A stretch of DNA of 64,000 nucleotides, taken from positions 1 through 64,000 of the forward strand of contig JAPKBR010000010.1 of the NCBI GenBank assembly GCA_028823345.1. The letters are read 5' to 3'. Positions 40,246-49,776 of this stretch are shown piece after piece (within the stretch, counting starts at the first letter, position 1; the number at the start of each line of letters is the position of its first letter). The translations under genes were made by a program, and so were the position numbers. Source of the DNA: Planctomycetota bacterium (GTDB taxonomy: Bacteria; Planctomycetota; UBA1135; GCA-002686595). A model generated the notes under the pieces. The model had not been told where the DNA came from, did not search any database, and worked only from the letters and a program-made list of their open reading frames with translations.

Positions 40246-41370
40246 GTGCATATGTCCAACGCCCCTTTTCCCACGATTCACCCGCCCACTCGAATTCTGA
40301 TGGGTCCCGGCCCCTCGGTCATGGAACCGAGTGTCCTGAACGCCATGGGACGGCCGACCCTAGGGCACCTCGATCCCGCCTTCCTCCAGATCATGGATGA
40401 GTTGCGGGTCATGTTGCGCCTGGCCTTTCGCACGGACAACGAACTGACCATGCCCATGAGCGGTACCGGGTCCGCCGGGATGGAGACCGTGTTGGTCAAC
40501 TTGATCGAGCCTGGTGATCGCGTGCTGGTGGGGATCTGCGGAGTCTTCGGTCAACGCATGGCCGAAGTGGCCCTTCGTGCGGGGGCAGAAGTGGTCAAGG
40601 TCGAAGGAGAGTGGGGCCGAGCCCTAGATCCTGATGCTCTGCGCAAGGCGGGGGCAGGTGGCTCGTTCAAGGCCCTTTGCGTCGTACACGGGGAAACCAG
40701 TACGGGGGTCTTGCAGCCAATGGAGGAGATGCGCGGCATCGCCGATGAATTGGGGGCCCTGTTGATCATGGACTGCGTCACTTCCCTGGCCGGTGTGCCC
40801 GTGGAAATCGACAAATGGGGGGTGGATGCGGCCTACTCGGGCACACAAAAATGCCTCTCCTGTCCGCCCGGTTTGTCGCCCATCACATTCAGCGCGCGAG
40901 CCCAGGAAGTGCTGGCCAAGCGCAAGACCAAGGTGGCATCGTGGTATTTGGATCTGACCTTGATCGGGTCCTACTGGGGACAAGAGCGCGTCTACCATCA
41001 CACCGCTCCGATCAACGGGCTTTATGGGCTACATGAGGCTGTGCGGGTTGCGCTGGAGGAAGGGCTTGAAACCCGCTGGGCCCGGCACCGAGCGGTGAGC
41101 CAGCACCTGTATGAAGGGCTCACGGAAATGGGTTTAGATTTACGCGTTCCGGCTCCGGAACGGTTAGCTCCCTTGACTGCTGTTGCCGTACCCGCTGGGG
41201 CCGACGACGCGTTGGTGCGTGGGGCTTTATTGCAGAATTTCGACCTGGAAATAGGCGGTGGCCTGGGTCCCATGAAGGGCAACACCTGGCGCATCGGCTT
41301 GATGGGGGCGGGGGCCACTCGGGCCCATGTGGAACTCTGCCTCGCGGGCTTGCGCAGTGCGCTCGCCTAG
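40246..41370 (+). CDS. Class V aminotransferase (serine/alanine-glyoxylate aminotransferase-like)
   Basis: MGPGPSVMEPSVLNAMGRPTLGHLDPAFLQIMDEL; SGTGSAGMETVLVNL; AYSGTQKCLSCPPGLSPITFS. Confidence 0.92.
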   Translation: MHMSNAPFPTIHPPTRILMGPGPSVMEPSVLNAMGRPTLGHLDPAFLQIMDELRVMLRLAFRTDNELTMPMSGTGSAGMETVLVNLIEPGDRVLVGICGVFGQRMAEVALRAGAEVVKVEGEWGRALDPDALRKAGAGGSFKALCVVHGETSTGVLQPMEEMRGIADELGALLIMDCVTSLAGVPVEIDKWGVDAAYSGTQKCLSCPPGLSPITFSARAQEVLAKRKTKVASWYLDLTLIGSYWGQERVYHHTAPINGLYGLHEAVRVALEEGLETRWARHRAVSQHLYEGLTEMGLDLRVPAPERLAPLTAVAVPAGADDALVRGALLQNFDLEIGGGLGPMKGNTWRIGLMGAGATRAHVELCLAGLRSALA

Positions 41371-41373
41371 GGC

Positions 41374-42567
41374 CTAGCGCCTAGCGCCTTCGAATCCACG
41401 GAAGAGCTCAACCTCGGCGGGTCGCAGCCGGCTCGCGTCGCGGCCCACTTGGAGGGATAGGGGGTAATCGCCCCATTGTTCTCCGGCTGCCCACCAGGCG
41501 GTTTGGACTCCGGCTTGATCGAGGGATTTCAACATGCTGGGCAGCAGAGCGGCCCAACGATGATCATTAACGGGCACGGCGAATTCACCCAATAGCCCGT
41601 CGGCATTGTTGGTTTCGAGCCACTTTAGGAAGGGTTCCAGGCGCTCCACGGCCCGCGTGCGAAGATCCGGGTCGAACTCTAATTCCTCTTCATAGGACTT
41701 GTGGTATTCGCCCGATCCGTCTTGATCGAGGTAGCAGTGAGCTTCGTAGGTCACCTTGTTTTCAGGATCTTGGATCCAGGGGCTTGAAGGGTTGACCAAG
41801 TCCCAGTGGGGGGAGCTCGACCACCGATCTCCAGCCACATAGAGGCGCGTTTTGTCCCCCTCAGCCCGGATGGCTTTTGCTGCTGCTTGGGAGGCGCGGA
41901 TCCAGGCCTTATCGGGAAGGTCGTGGGGCTCGTTCATCAGACCATAGCCGATGATTCCGGGCTGGCCACTGAAGGCATGGGCCATGCGAGCCCAGAAGTC
42001 GGCGAGGTGATCGGGACCTACCAAGACCTGACCATCGAACTCTTCATCCAAACCACAGGCGATTGGTTCCCCATCCACATGGCGCGTGTAGCGGCCATAA
42101 TTGTGCAGGTCGAAGAGTACGCTTGCGCCCACACGGTGGGCGAGATTCATTTGCAGGCGCAGGTGTTGCACCCCGTCCGGATCTAATGGGCCACCCAGGT
42201 TTGGTTGGATACGTTCCCAACGGAACGGAATGCGGAAGGTGGTGAAGCCCGCATCACTCAAGCGCTCATAGGTCGAGCGTGTGTTGAGGAAAAAATCGCG
42301 GCCCAATTGACCGGGAAAGTCGTTGCAGAAGCCCGGAAGTTGGACGCCGAACTCAAGGCCCGCAACGCTGATCCAACGGGGAAGCGGTGCGTTCTCGGGT
42401 ACGGAGCTCAAGGCGCGCGGGCGAGCCAGCGTGTTCTTCGGGTTGAGGGCGGTGTGCAACCCGCGCACAGTTTTGCGGTGGACTGGGTCCATAGATAGGA
42501 ATGATCGGAGTGGGGACTGCCTTAGCTTGAGGACTACCCCCAAGGAACCCGCCAAAATTGCAAGCAC
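41374..42567 (-). CDS. Glycoside hydrolase family 5 (cellulase-like), start uncertain
   Basis: LDLHNYGRY-type motif (LFDLHNYGRY), YGLMNEPHD (acid/base), DGLLGEFAVPVND (nucleophile). Confidence 0.88.
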   Translation of the reverse strand: MLAILAGSLGVVLKLRQSPLRSFLSMDPVHRKTVRGLHTALNPKNTLARPRALSSVPENAPLPRWISVAGLEFGVQLPGFCNDFPGQLGRDFFLNTRSTYERLSDAGFTTFRIPFRWERIQPNLGGPLDPDGVQHLRLQMNLAHRVGASVLFDLHNYGRYTRHVDGEPIACGLDEEFDGQVLVGPDHLADFWARMAHAFSGQPGIIGYGLMNEPHDLPDKAWIRASQAAAKAIRAEGDKTRLYVAGDRWSSSPHWDLVNPSSPWIQDPENKVTYEAHCYLDQDGSGEYHKSYEEELEFDPDLRTRAVERLEPFLKWLETNNADGLLGEFAVPVNDHRWAALLPSMLKSLDQAGVQTAWWAAGEQWGDYPLSLQVGRDASRLRPAEVELFRGFEGARR

Positions 42568-42639
42568 CCCCGGACCTGGGAAGGCTCGGCGGTGCTCGCG
42601 CTGGGCCGAAATAGGCCCTCTGATGTGCCTAGGAGCCTA

Positions 42640-45600
42640 TCAACGATCCCGGGCGCCCGCTAGCAGGGCACGGTAGTGGTGGTGGGCCCGTTTGTGTTCC
42701 CCGGCTGCCACCAAGGCATCCGCGAGACGCAGGCGCGTACCACGCTCCTCGGGGTTCGCTCGCACGATGTCCTCCAGCAATTTGATGGCCTTTTCAGGGG
42801 CTTTGGCCCGCACTAGACACATGGCAAGGCGACCGGCGAGGTCACTGTTGAGGGTTACTCCTGCCTGGTGTCGTTGCAGCATCCAGTGTAGGCGGTGCGC
42901 ATCACTATTCGAGGGGTCGGTGGCTCCCAGGTAGGCATCGAGGAACCCGGCCGTCAGGCGTGCTCCGTCCAGGCCGCGGTCCAGAAGGCGGGTGAAGATA
43001 ACCAAGGCCTCGTCGCCATTGCCGGACCAGGTGAGGGCTTCGCCCATGGCCAAAGCCACGTCCGCGTTTCCAGGATCGGTGGTGTGCAGTTCACGGAAGA
43101 TCCGTACGGCACCATCAAAGTTCCCTTGCCAGGTCAAGACGTTGGCTAGGTCGATATGCAGACTGATGTCCGTGGGGTTGTCCCGCAGAATGCCACGCAG
43201 TGTCGCTTCGGACTTCTCGAAGTCGCCAAGAGCACTGTGGATGGCCACCAGCTGTCGAAGGGTCTCTTCGTTCTGGGGTAGTACCGAGTACTGACGCAGG
43301 GCTTCTTCGGCAAGTCCAGCTTGCAAGAGGATGCCAGCGTATTCGCGTCGAACCTTCTGGTCCTCGGGCCGGGCTGCCACGATGCGCCGGAAGATGTCCA
43401 TGGCTGCGTACTCGTCGCCGGATCGCAAGATGTTCCGTGCTGCAAGGTTCTCGAATTCTTGGTAGTGGGCGGCTTGGTTTATGGGGTCGAGGACAGCAAT
43501 CCAGCGGGAGGATAGATCAGCGGCTTCATCGAAGCGGCTGGCTCCTGTGAGAGCAGCCACCAGAGCCTTGCCCATGTCCGGATCTTCCGGAGTGTAGGTG
43601 GTCAGAATACGGCAGACGCGCACCAGTTCATCGGTGCGGCCGCGCACCTCAAGTGCCTCCTTGAGCAGAATGAGGCGCTGTTGATCCGGGTACTCATCGG
43701 CCAGGGTCTCGACCAGAATACGGTCCAAGTCTTTGCCCTCGAGGAGGGAAAGGTCAATCTGTCCGCTGTCCATAGAGCGCACCAACAAGAGGTCATCGTT
43801 GTGCACTCGCTGGAAGACTCCCACGGCCACTGGAGCCAAGGCCAGTACAGCAATGGTCGCGGCTGCCACGGGGCGTACCACGGGCTTGCGTTGTTCGGTG
43901 TGTTCGACGGCCAAGTCCTGGCGCATTTTGGGCTCTTCGCTGAGTTCCAAAAGAGACTGGAGGGTGCTCCGGCCTTGGTCTTCAAAATTATCAAAGTTCA
44001 GCACATACTCGAGGATGCGGTGGGGAGGCCCGGTGACCTCGCGGGTTACCGAGACCGAGATCATGGCAAACACCGAACCGAGGGGCGTGTAGATCTCTGC
44101 CCGCATTTTATCTCCTTCGGCCACTTCCGAAGCCAAAAGGCAGCGCATGGCGCGAGTCGAAATGTCGCGGGTGCTGCAGTAGATATCGCCGGCATCGGTT
44201 TCAAGGCGCACAGGTATCTTGAAGGGAGCTCGACCAATTTCGCGCTTGGAGAACAAGCTGCTGGTCCGCGGATTGGTGCGGTGGCGGTCGAATACCTGGT
44301 ACCAAGGGGCCACCACGAAACGCTGCACCAGGCGACTGGCTGCGTCGATGGCCTCGGGCGGCGGGTCGATGAACTCAACACCGTAGCGATAAATGGATGT
44401 TCCATCTACGCCTTCGCCCTGCTTGTGGGCGGCGTAGCGGATGATACCTTGGGTCTCTAGGGTGTCGTTACTGACGATTAGTTTGACAGTGCCGCGCTCA
44501 TTGACCGGCAAGCTGTTGTAGGCAACAAAGCCCAAGCCTTCCTCATTGAGATCAGTGGAGACACCCATACCCTCGATGGTCCGGCCATCCTGGTCGGTGA
44601 AGCTATACTTGAGGGGCATGTTCAAGCGGTGGCGGTAGCCCTCGCGCTTGGAAGAGGGGGTCATGGCAGTCCGCAGGTACGCAATGGCATAGCGGGCGTG
44701 GTGCAAGATCAGGAAGGTCGCGATGCCCAAGCCTAATAGTTCGAGCTGAGGATCAAACAGGAGGTGCCGGGACCAACCGTAGATCAGAGAGAACTGACAT
44801 AGGGCCAGCAGCACGATCTGTGGCAAGACGTGGGGCAGGATCGAACCCTGACGGCCACCACGCTTGTTGGTCACAACGAACTTGGACTTCTTGCGGTAGA
44901 CCAGTGCACGCACTGTGGCTCGGATCTGGGTCCAGAAGTTGGCCATGTTGAAGAACTCGACCAAGTCGTAGTTCATGTAGCCGCGATAGACCGCCTTGAG
45001 GGACACCATCATGAGCACGATGTAGGTCACGAAGACCGCAGCCAGGGTCGGAGTGAACTCCTTGACCGGGGACACGCCCGTGAGGAGCATCAGGATCGGG
45101 GTCAGGTACAGGGCCAGGCGGGGCAGACCTCCTGCCCAGTGGATGATGGACCCAAAGTAGGTTAGGCGCTGAACGAGGGTCAGCCCCTTCATGGTCAGGG
45201 GGTTGTCGTAGGCCAGGATACTCAGGTTCCCTTCGGCCCAGCGCAGACGCTGGGTATGGAAAGTGGTCACATCGGCGGCTCCCTGCCCTGCAATCAGGCG
45301 CTCGGGCACGAACATCGATTTCCAACCCCGGGCAGCCATACGGATTCCCGTGTGCATGTCCTCGGTAATCGTCTCGGTCGCGATGTAGCCCACATCCTTG
45401 AGGGCCTCGCGCCGGAAGAGGGCCGCCGAGCCGGCAAAGATTACCGAGTTGGTGGCCGTGCGTCCTGGCTGAATGACCTTGTAGAAGAGCTCTCCCTCAT
45501 CCCAGAAGCGTCCCTTTTCGTAGTTCACACGACCCTGGAAGGTGTCGAAGTTGGAGAACGCGTGGGGGGACTGCACGATGCCCAATTCCGGATCCCGGAA

Positions 45601-46227
45601 GTAGCCGATCATGCGTGTAAGGAAGTGTGGCTCGGGGACGTGGTCCGCATCGAGGATCGCAAGAAACTCGCCGTCCGTCTGGTCGAGCGCGTTGTTCAGG
45701 TTGCCCGCCTTAGCGTGGAGGTTGTTGTCACGAGTGATGTAGTGCACGCCCAGCTCTTCACATAGCTGGCGCATCTCATCCCTCTTTCCATCATCCAGTA
45801 GGAAGGTGCGGTGGGGGTAGTCCATGGCCAAGCAGGCCTGCAGCGTGCCCCGAAGAATGGCTAGATCCTCGTTGTAGGTGGGGACAAAAACGTCGACGGT
45901 GACGTTCTCGAGGGGCGGCTGTTCCTCAGGGCTCTGGGTGTCCCAGACTTGCATGAAGAACAAGAAGAGGGACATTCCTCCCCATATTTCAGCTGCGTAG
46001 AGCATCCACGAGGCGATGCTGGCATACAGGCTCTGATGATTGAGCGTGTAGAGGCCTCTGTATGCCAGGTAGACCAGTGTCACAAGGGCACAGGTCGCCA
46101 TCAGGGCTTGTCTCGGTTTTTGGGACACGATAGGGAAGGGGTGAGTCGAGGTGGGGGGGTGAAGAATGTCGGCACTTCGGGAGTACACCCTGAGTCTCCC
46201 TTGTTGAAAGTGATCGTGCGGCACCAA
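42640..46227 (-). CDS. BcsA-like glycosyltransferase family 2 synthase with two PilZ-like domains, TM helix and C-terminal TPR region
   Basis: VPTYNEDLAILRGTLQA, LLDDGKRD, ILDADHVPEPHFL, TITEDMHTGIRMA, TQRLRWAEGN; gating-loop-like KFVVTNKRG; RxxxR at KREGYR and KREIGR; C-terminal TPRs. Confidence 0.9.
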   Translation of the reverse strand: MVPHDHFQQGRLRVYSRSADILHPPTSTHPFPIVSQKPRQALMATCALVTLVYLAYRGLYTLNHQSLYASIASWMLYAAEIWGGMSLFLFFMQVWDTQSPEEQPPLENVTVDVFVPTYNEDLAILRGTLQACLAMDYPHRTFLLDDGKRDEMRQLCEELGVHYITRDNNLHAKAGNLNNALDQTDGEFLAILDADHVPEPHFLTRMIGYFRDPELGIVQSPHAFSNFDTFQGRVNYEKGRFWDEGELFYKVIQPGRTATNSVIFAGSAALFRREALKDVGYIATETITEDMHTGIRMAARGWKSMFVPERLIAGQGAADVTTFHTQRLRWAEGNLSILAYDNPLTMKGLTLVQRLTYFGSIIHWAGGLPRLALYLTPILMLLTGVSPVKEFTPTLAAVFVTYIVLMMVSLKAVYRGYMNYDLVEFFNMANFWTQIRATVRALVYRKKSKFVVTNKRGGRQGSILPHVLPQIVLLALCQFSLIYGWSRHLLFDPQLELLGLGIATFLILHHARYAIAYLRTAMTPSSKREGYRHRLNMPLKYSFTDQDGRTIEGMGVSTDLNEEGLGFVAYNSLPVNERGTVKLIVSNDTLETQGIIRYAAHKQGEGVDGTSIYRYGVEFIDPPPEAIDAASRLVQRFVVAPWYQVFDRHRTNPRTSSLFSKREIGRAPFKIPVRLETDAGDIYCSTRDISTRAMRCLLASEVAEGDKMRAEIYTPLGSVFAMISVSVTREVTGPPHRILEYVLNFDNFEDQGRSTLQSLLELSEEPKMRQDLAVEHTEQRKPVVRPVAAATIAVLALAPVAVGVFQRVHNDDLLLVRSMDSGQIDLSLLEGKDLDRILVETLADEYPDQQRLILLKEALEVRGRTDELVRVCRILTTYTPEDPDMGKALVAALTGASRFDEAADLSSRWIAVLDPINQAAHYQEFENLAARNILRSGDEYAAMDIFRRIVAARPEDQKVRREYAGILLQAGLAEEALRQYSVLPQNEETLRQLVAIHSALGDFEKSEATLRGILRDNPTDISLHIDLANVLTWQGNFDGAVRIFRELHTTDPGNADVALAMGEALTWSGNGDEALVIFTRLLDRGLDGARLTAGFLDAYLGATDPSNSDAHRLHWMLQRHQAGVTLNSDLAGRLAMCLVRAKAPEKAIKLLEDIVRANPEERGTRLRLADALVAAGEHKRAHHHYRALLAGARDR

Positions 46228-46355
46228 ATATAAGGATGTCGCTTATCGGGAATGGTTCTGAGGCCGAGTGTCTCGAAGCGATTCAACGAAAGCCCTTCAG
46301 GTTAGGGGGATGAGGATCCGAATCTCTTATTTCTAGGACTCCAATTAATATTCCC

Positions 46356-49300
46356 ATGAATCACTCCCCCTCTCGGCGCGCCACGTGTGTTTGTCTACTC
46401 CTCTTTCTTGGTGTGCTCAGTGCCTGTCGCCCTGCAGACCCAGTCTCCTCGACTCGCCAGGGGCAGTTACAGCCGCCCACGGCCAGTTCCGCAGTGCCTC
46501 CCAGTGTCTTTGGTCCGGGACCTGTTCAGCGTCTCACCCCTCAGCGCACCATGCTGAACGTGGGTGATCCCAGCTTCCCCACCCTCCAGCGCCCTGGCTC
46601 TGTACCCCAGGACCCCCTGGTGCGCACACCTGAACAGGAATTGCTGTTGCGCTCCGCGCGCAACGCTCTTGCATTGGGACACCTTGGAGAAGCCCTGGAC
46701 CTTTTTGATTCATACCTTTTGCAGCTTCCGGATGACCAAGAGGTGCGCATTGAGTATGCGGGTCTATTGGTGCGTGAAGGGAAATTGGCCGGAGCGCGGG
46801 AGATGTATGAGGAAGCAATCATCATGAAATCCACGGACACCGGGCTGCGTCGCAGCTTGGCAGATGTGTTCATCATGGGCGGTGAGTACGGCCTAGCGGT
46901 GAAGCAGCTGGAAGAGGTCGTGGCCCTGCAACCCGAAGATCTGGATGCGGCAGCTATGCTCTGCCGGACCTACACCTGGCTGAAGGATTTTGAGCGCGCC
47001 CAGGAGGTGTACGAACGCCATTTGCGCAAGCTCGACCCCTCAAGCGAAGCCGACCAGCTCCTGCTAGCGCCGGTTTTGCTCGATATGCAGCGGCCCCGAG
47101 AAGCTCTGCCCTACTTGGAGCGCCTCCACAGGCGTTATCCCCGGGAATTGCGCTGGGCCACGCACATGGTGCTTTGCTATCAGCTCACAGGCCAAGGCGA
47201 GCGTGCGGCCAAGACCGTCCTGGCCATGGCTTCTCTGGAGCCTAGCGCGATCGACATGCGAATCCGCCTCGGCGATCAGTTGCTGTCCTTGCAGAATTAC
47301 AAGCTTGCCATGCAGGTCAACGAGCAGGTTATGCGGGCTTCCCCTACAGACCCGATGGCGCGCCTAATGGCCGCCCGGATTCTGTTGGAGGCATATGATA
47401 CATCTCGGGCCAGGGAGGCCCTGGAAGCCTTGGATCACGAATTGGGCACCGTGCGCAAGTACCAATTGGCCCTTGCGCAGCTCTATCACTTGACCGGTGA
47501 GTGGGTTGCGTCTCAGAGCGTCTTTGAGATGATGTTGCTCGATAATGAGGATGACCACGAGGTGCGAATTCGCCTGGCGATGCTTCGACGCGAAAAGGGT
47601 GACTTCCAGCAGGCCAAAGCCGAGCTGCGCAAAGTTCCCCTCGCCACACCCCAAGGCCCACGGGCCCGACTCGAATTGGGCCTGACTCTGATTGCTCAGG
47701 GCCGTGCCACGGACGCGGTGGGGATTTGCTCTGCCCTTGCTGCCCAACGTCCCAACGATGTGGATGTGCTTCTGGGCCTGGTGCGTGCACAGTTGGAAAT
47801 GGGTGCGATCACCCAGGCCAAGGCTACTTGCCAGCGCTTTGTGGACGGGCACCCCTCGGACAACATGGCCATCGGCCAGGTGCGCGTGCTCTTGGCGAAT
47901 GCTCACCTACAGGAAGGCAACGCCGTACAGGCAGCGCGCATCTACCAGATGGCTCTGTCCGAGCCGACTGTGCATGCGCCGGAAGTCTTCTATGGACTTT
48001 CCTTAGCTCGCACCCGGGGAGTCAACTCCGCCGCAGGCGAAATGGCAATGATGTCTTCCACCGTGGTTTCAAGCGGTGAGGACGTGCGCTTGCGCATTGA
48101 GTTGGGCAAGCTGGCCCTGGGCGACCAGGATTACCGCCGTGCCATTGGCTATCTGTCCAACGTGCTGCGTTGGCAACCGAACAACATCACCGCTATGGTG
48201 CTCCTGGGTGAGGCTGAGAGTCTAGCCCTCAAGGCCGGAGTCGACGCATCACCCGTGCGCACCTTCTCCACCGCCCTAGCGCGGAACCCTGGCAACACTC
48301 GGGCCCGCTTGGGCCTGGCTCGGGCCTATGTGATTAGGCGTGAGTTTGACCTTGCAATTCCCGAATATGATGCACTCGTGGCCCAGGACGCAGGCTATGC
48401 CTTCGCCAAACGGGAGTACGCGCGTGCCCTCTACTGGGACCATCGCTACGAGGAGGCTTTTGAGGCCTACGATGAGTTGATCGCTGGCTTGCCCACGGAA
48501 GCCGTTGCGGTCGATGTGTTCGGCAGTGGCTCGCCGGGATTTGGGGCGCGGGCCGAGTTCGACTTCGAGGCAGAGTTGGAGCTTTCCGAGGCGGTACGCC
48601 TTGAACTCGCTGCCAAGATCAACCGGGACTGGCGTCCTGCTATTGCCACCAAGGCCCTCGAGCAGCTAGTGGTTTTGGAACCCGCAAACCAAGAGGCGCT
48701 CTTTGACCTGGCTCAGCTCGATCATCGTCGTGGCCATACCAGTCGTGCCATGCACCAATACGAAGAGTTAATCAAACTCTCTGGTGGACACCGCGAGGCG
48801 ACCCAGGCCCTGGCGGGTGCTGAGCGCGAAATTTCAACGCGCGTGGATGTGATCACCGGCAACGAAGACCGCAGTGGACGAGATGGTCTGGCGGTGATCA
48901 AGGAGGCCTGGACCCTGTCTGATGTTTCATTCCCCCTTGGGGATCGCGCGGACTATGCGGGTATCGGCATCGGCCGTCGTTCCTATGACGCGGGCAGCGA
49001 TGTCGTGCTGAACGCAAACGTGTTGCGTGTCTTTGGATCGAGCGAAGTTGGACAGAGCACGGTCATTGACGGCCGTATCGAGATTCCAGCCTATGACATG
49101 GAAGGGTTCCTGAACGAGAGGATCTACTATGACATGGGTGTTCGATACACTTCTGACTCAGAGATGGCTATAGACGTGCGCCTCTTCAGCGAACCCGTTG
49201 CGGAGAACCTGGAGACCATGCGTCGTGACCTCAACCGTTCCGGTGCACGAGTAGGCTTGTCTAAAAAGGCATCCCAACGGGTGGACTATGGGGGCAGCAT

Positions 49301-49751
49301 GATGTTTGCTAACTACTCGGACAATAACTCCCAGCTAGAGGCCAACCTTTACGCCGCCTACGAGTTCAACCCGGCGCCCATGGAATTCCGCATGCTCTTG
49401 AAAGCAGACTTCGAGAACTTCACCAGTGAGAACACGGACTTGACCGATTCTGTCCTAGCGGATTTGGATACTCCCTACTTCGCTCCCAAGGGGTACTCGG
49501 TGTATTCCCTGCAATTGGACTGGAAGCACCAGTTCGGCGATGACTGGTTCACCGGTTCGAAGGAGATGTACTACCGGGCCTCAGGTCGGGCTGCACTCGA
49601 CGCGAACTCAGTGGGCTACTACGAGTTCGATGTGGGAGCCGCCTATGACTTTACCGACTGGTTCGGTGTGCGCTTAGGAGTCCGACTGCTGCGATCCAGT
49701 GCGATCGACATGACGACCACCAATGCACTGGTCGTTGTCCGTTGGCCTTAA
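46356..49751 (+). CDS. TPR-rich predicted lipoprotein with C-terminal beta-barrel-like region (BcsC/PgaA-like exporter role inferred)
   Basis: Lipobox LGVLSAC; many TPRs; C-terminal about 300 aa alternate as beta-strands (YGGSMMFANYSDNNSQLEANLYAAYEF...VGAAYDFTDWFGVRLGVRLLRSS...ALVVVRWP). Confidence 0.7.
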   Translation: MNHSPSRRATCVCLLLFLGVLSACRPADPVSSTRQGQLQPPTASSAVPPSVFGPGPVQRLTPQRTMLNVGDPSFPTLQRPGSVPQDPLVRTPEQELLLRSARNALALGHLGEALDLFDSYLLQLPDDQEVRIEYAGLLVREGKLAGAREMYEEAIIMKSTDTGLRRSLADVFIMGGEYGLAVKQLEEVVALQPEDLDAAAMLCRTYTWLKDFERAQEVYERHLRKLDPSSEADQLLLAPVLLDMQRPREALPYLERLHRRYPRELRWATHMVLCYQLTGQGERAAKTVLAMASLEPSAIDMRIRLGDQLLSLQNYKLAMQVNEQVMRASPTDPMARLMAARILLEAYDTSRAREALEALDHELGTVRKYQLALAQLYHLTGEWVASQSVFEMMLLDNEDDHEVRIRLAMLRREKGDFQQAKAELRKVPLATPQGPRARLELGLTLIAQGRATDAVGICSALAAQRPNDVDVLLGLVRAQLEMGAITQAKATCQRFVDGHPSDNMAIGQVRVLLANAHLQEGNAVQAARIYQMALSEPTVHAPEVFYGLSLARTRGVNSAAGEMAMMSSTVVSSGEDVRLRIELGKLALGDQDYRRAIGYLSNVLRWQPNNITAMVLLGEAESLALKAGVDASPVRTFSTALARNPGNTRARLGLARAYVIRREFDLAIPEYDALVAQDAGYAFAKREYARALYWDHRYEEAFEAYDELIAGLPTEAVAVDVFGSGSPGFGARAEFDFEAELELSEAVRLELAAKINRDWRPAIATKALEQLVVLEPANQEALFDLAQLDHRRGHTSRAMHQYEELIKLSGGHREATQALAGAEREISTRVDVITGNEDRSGRDGLAVIKEAWTLSDVSFPLGDRADYAGIGIGRRSYDAGSDVVLNANVLRVFGSSEVGQSTVIDGRIEIPAYDMEGFLNERIYYDMGVRYTSDSEMAIDVRLFSEPVAENLETMRRDLNRSGARVGLSKKASQRVDYGGSMMFANYSDNNSQLEANLYAAYEFNPAPMEFRMLLKADFENFTSENTDLTDSVLADLDTPYFAPKGYSVYSLQLDWKHQFGDDWFTGSKEMYYRASGRAALDANSVGYYEFDVGAAYDFTDWFGVRLGVRLLRSSAIDMTTTNALVVVRWP

Positions 49752-49776
49752 GCCGGGGCCTGTGGAGATCGGGGCG

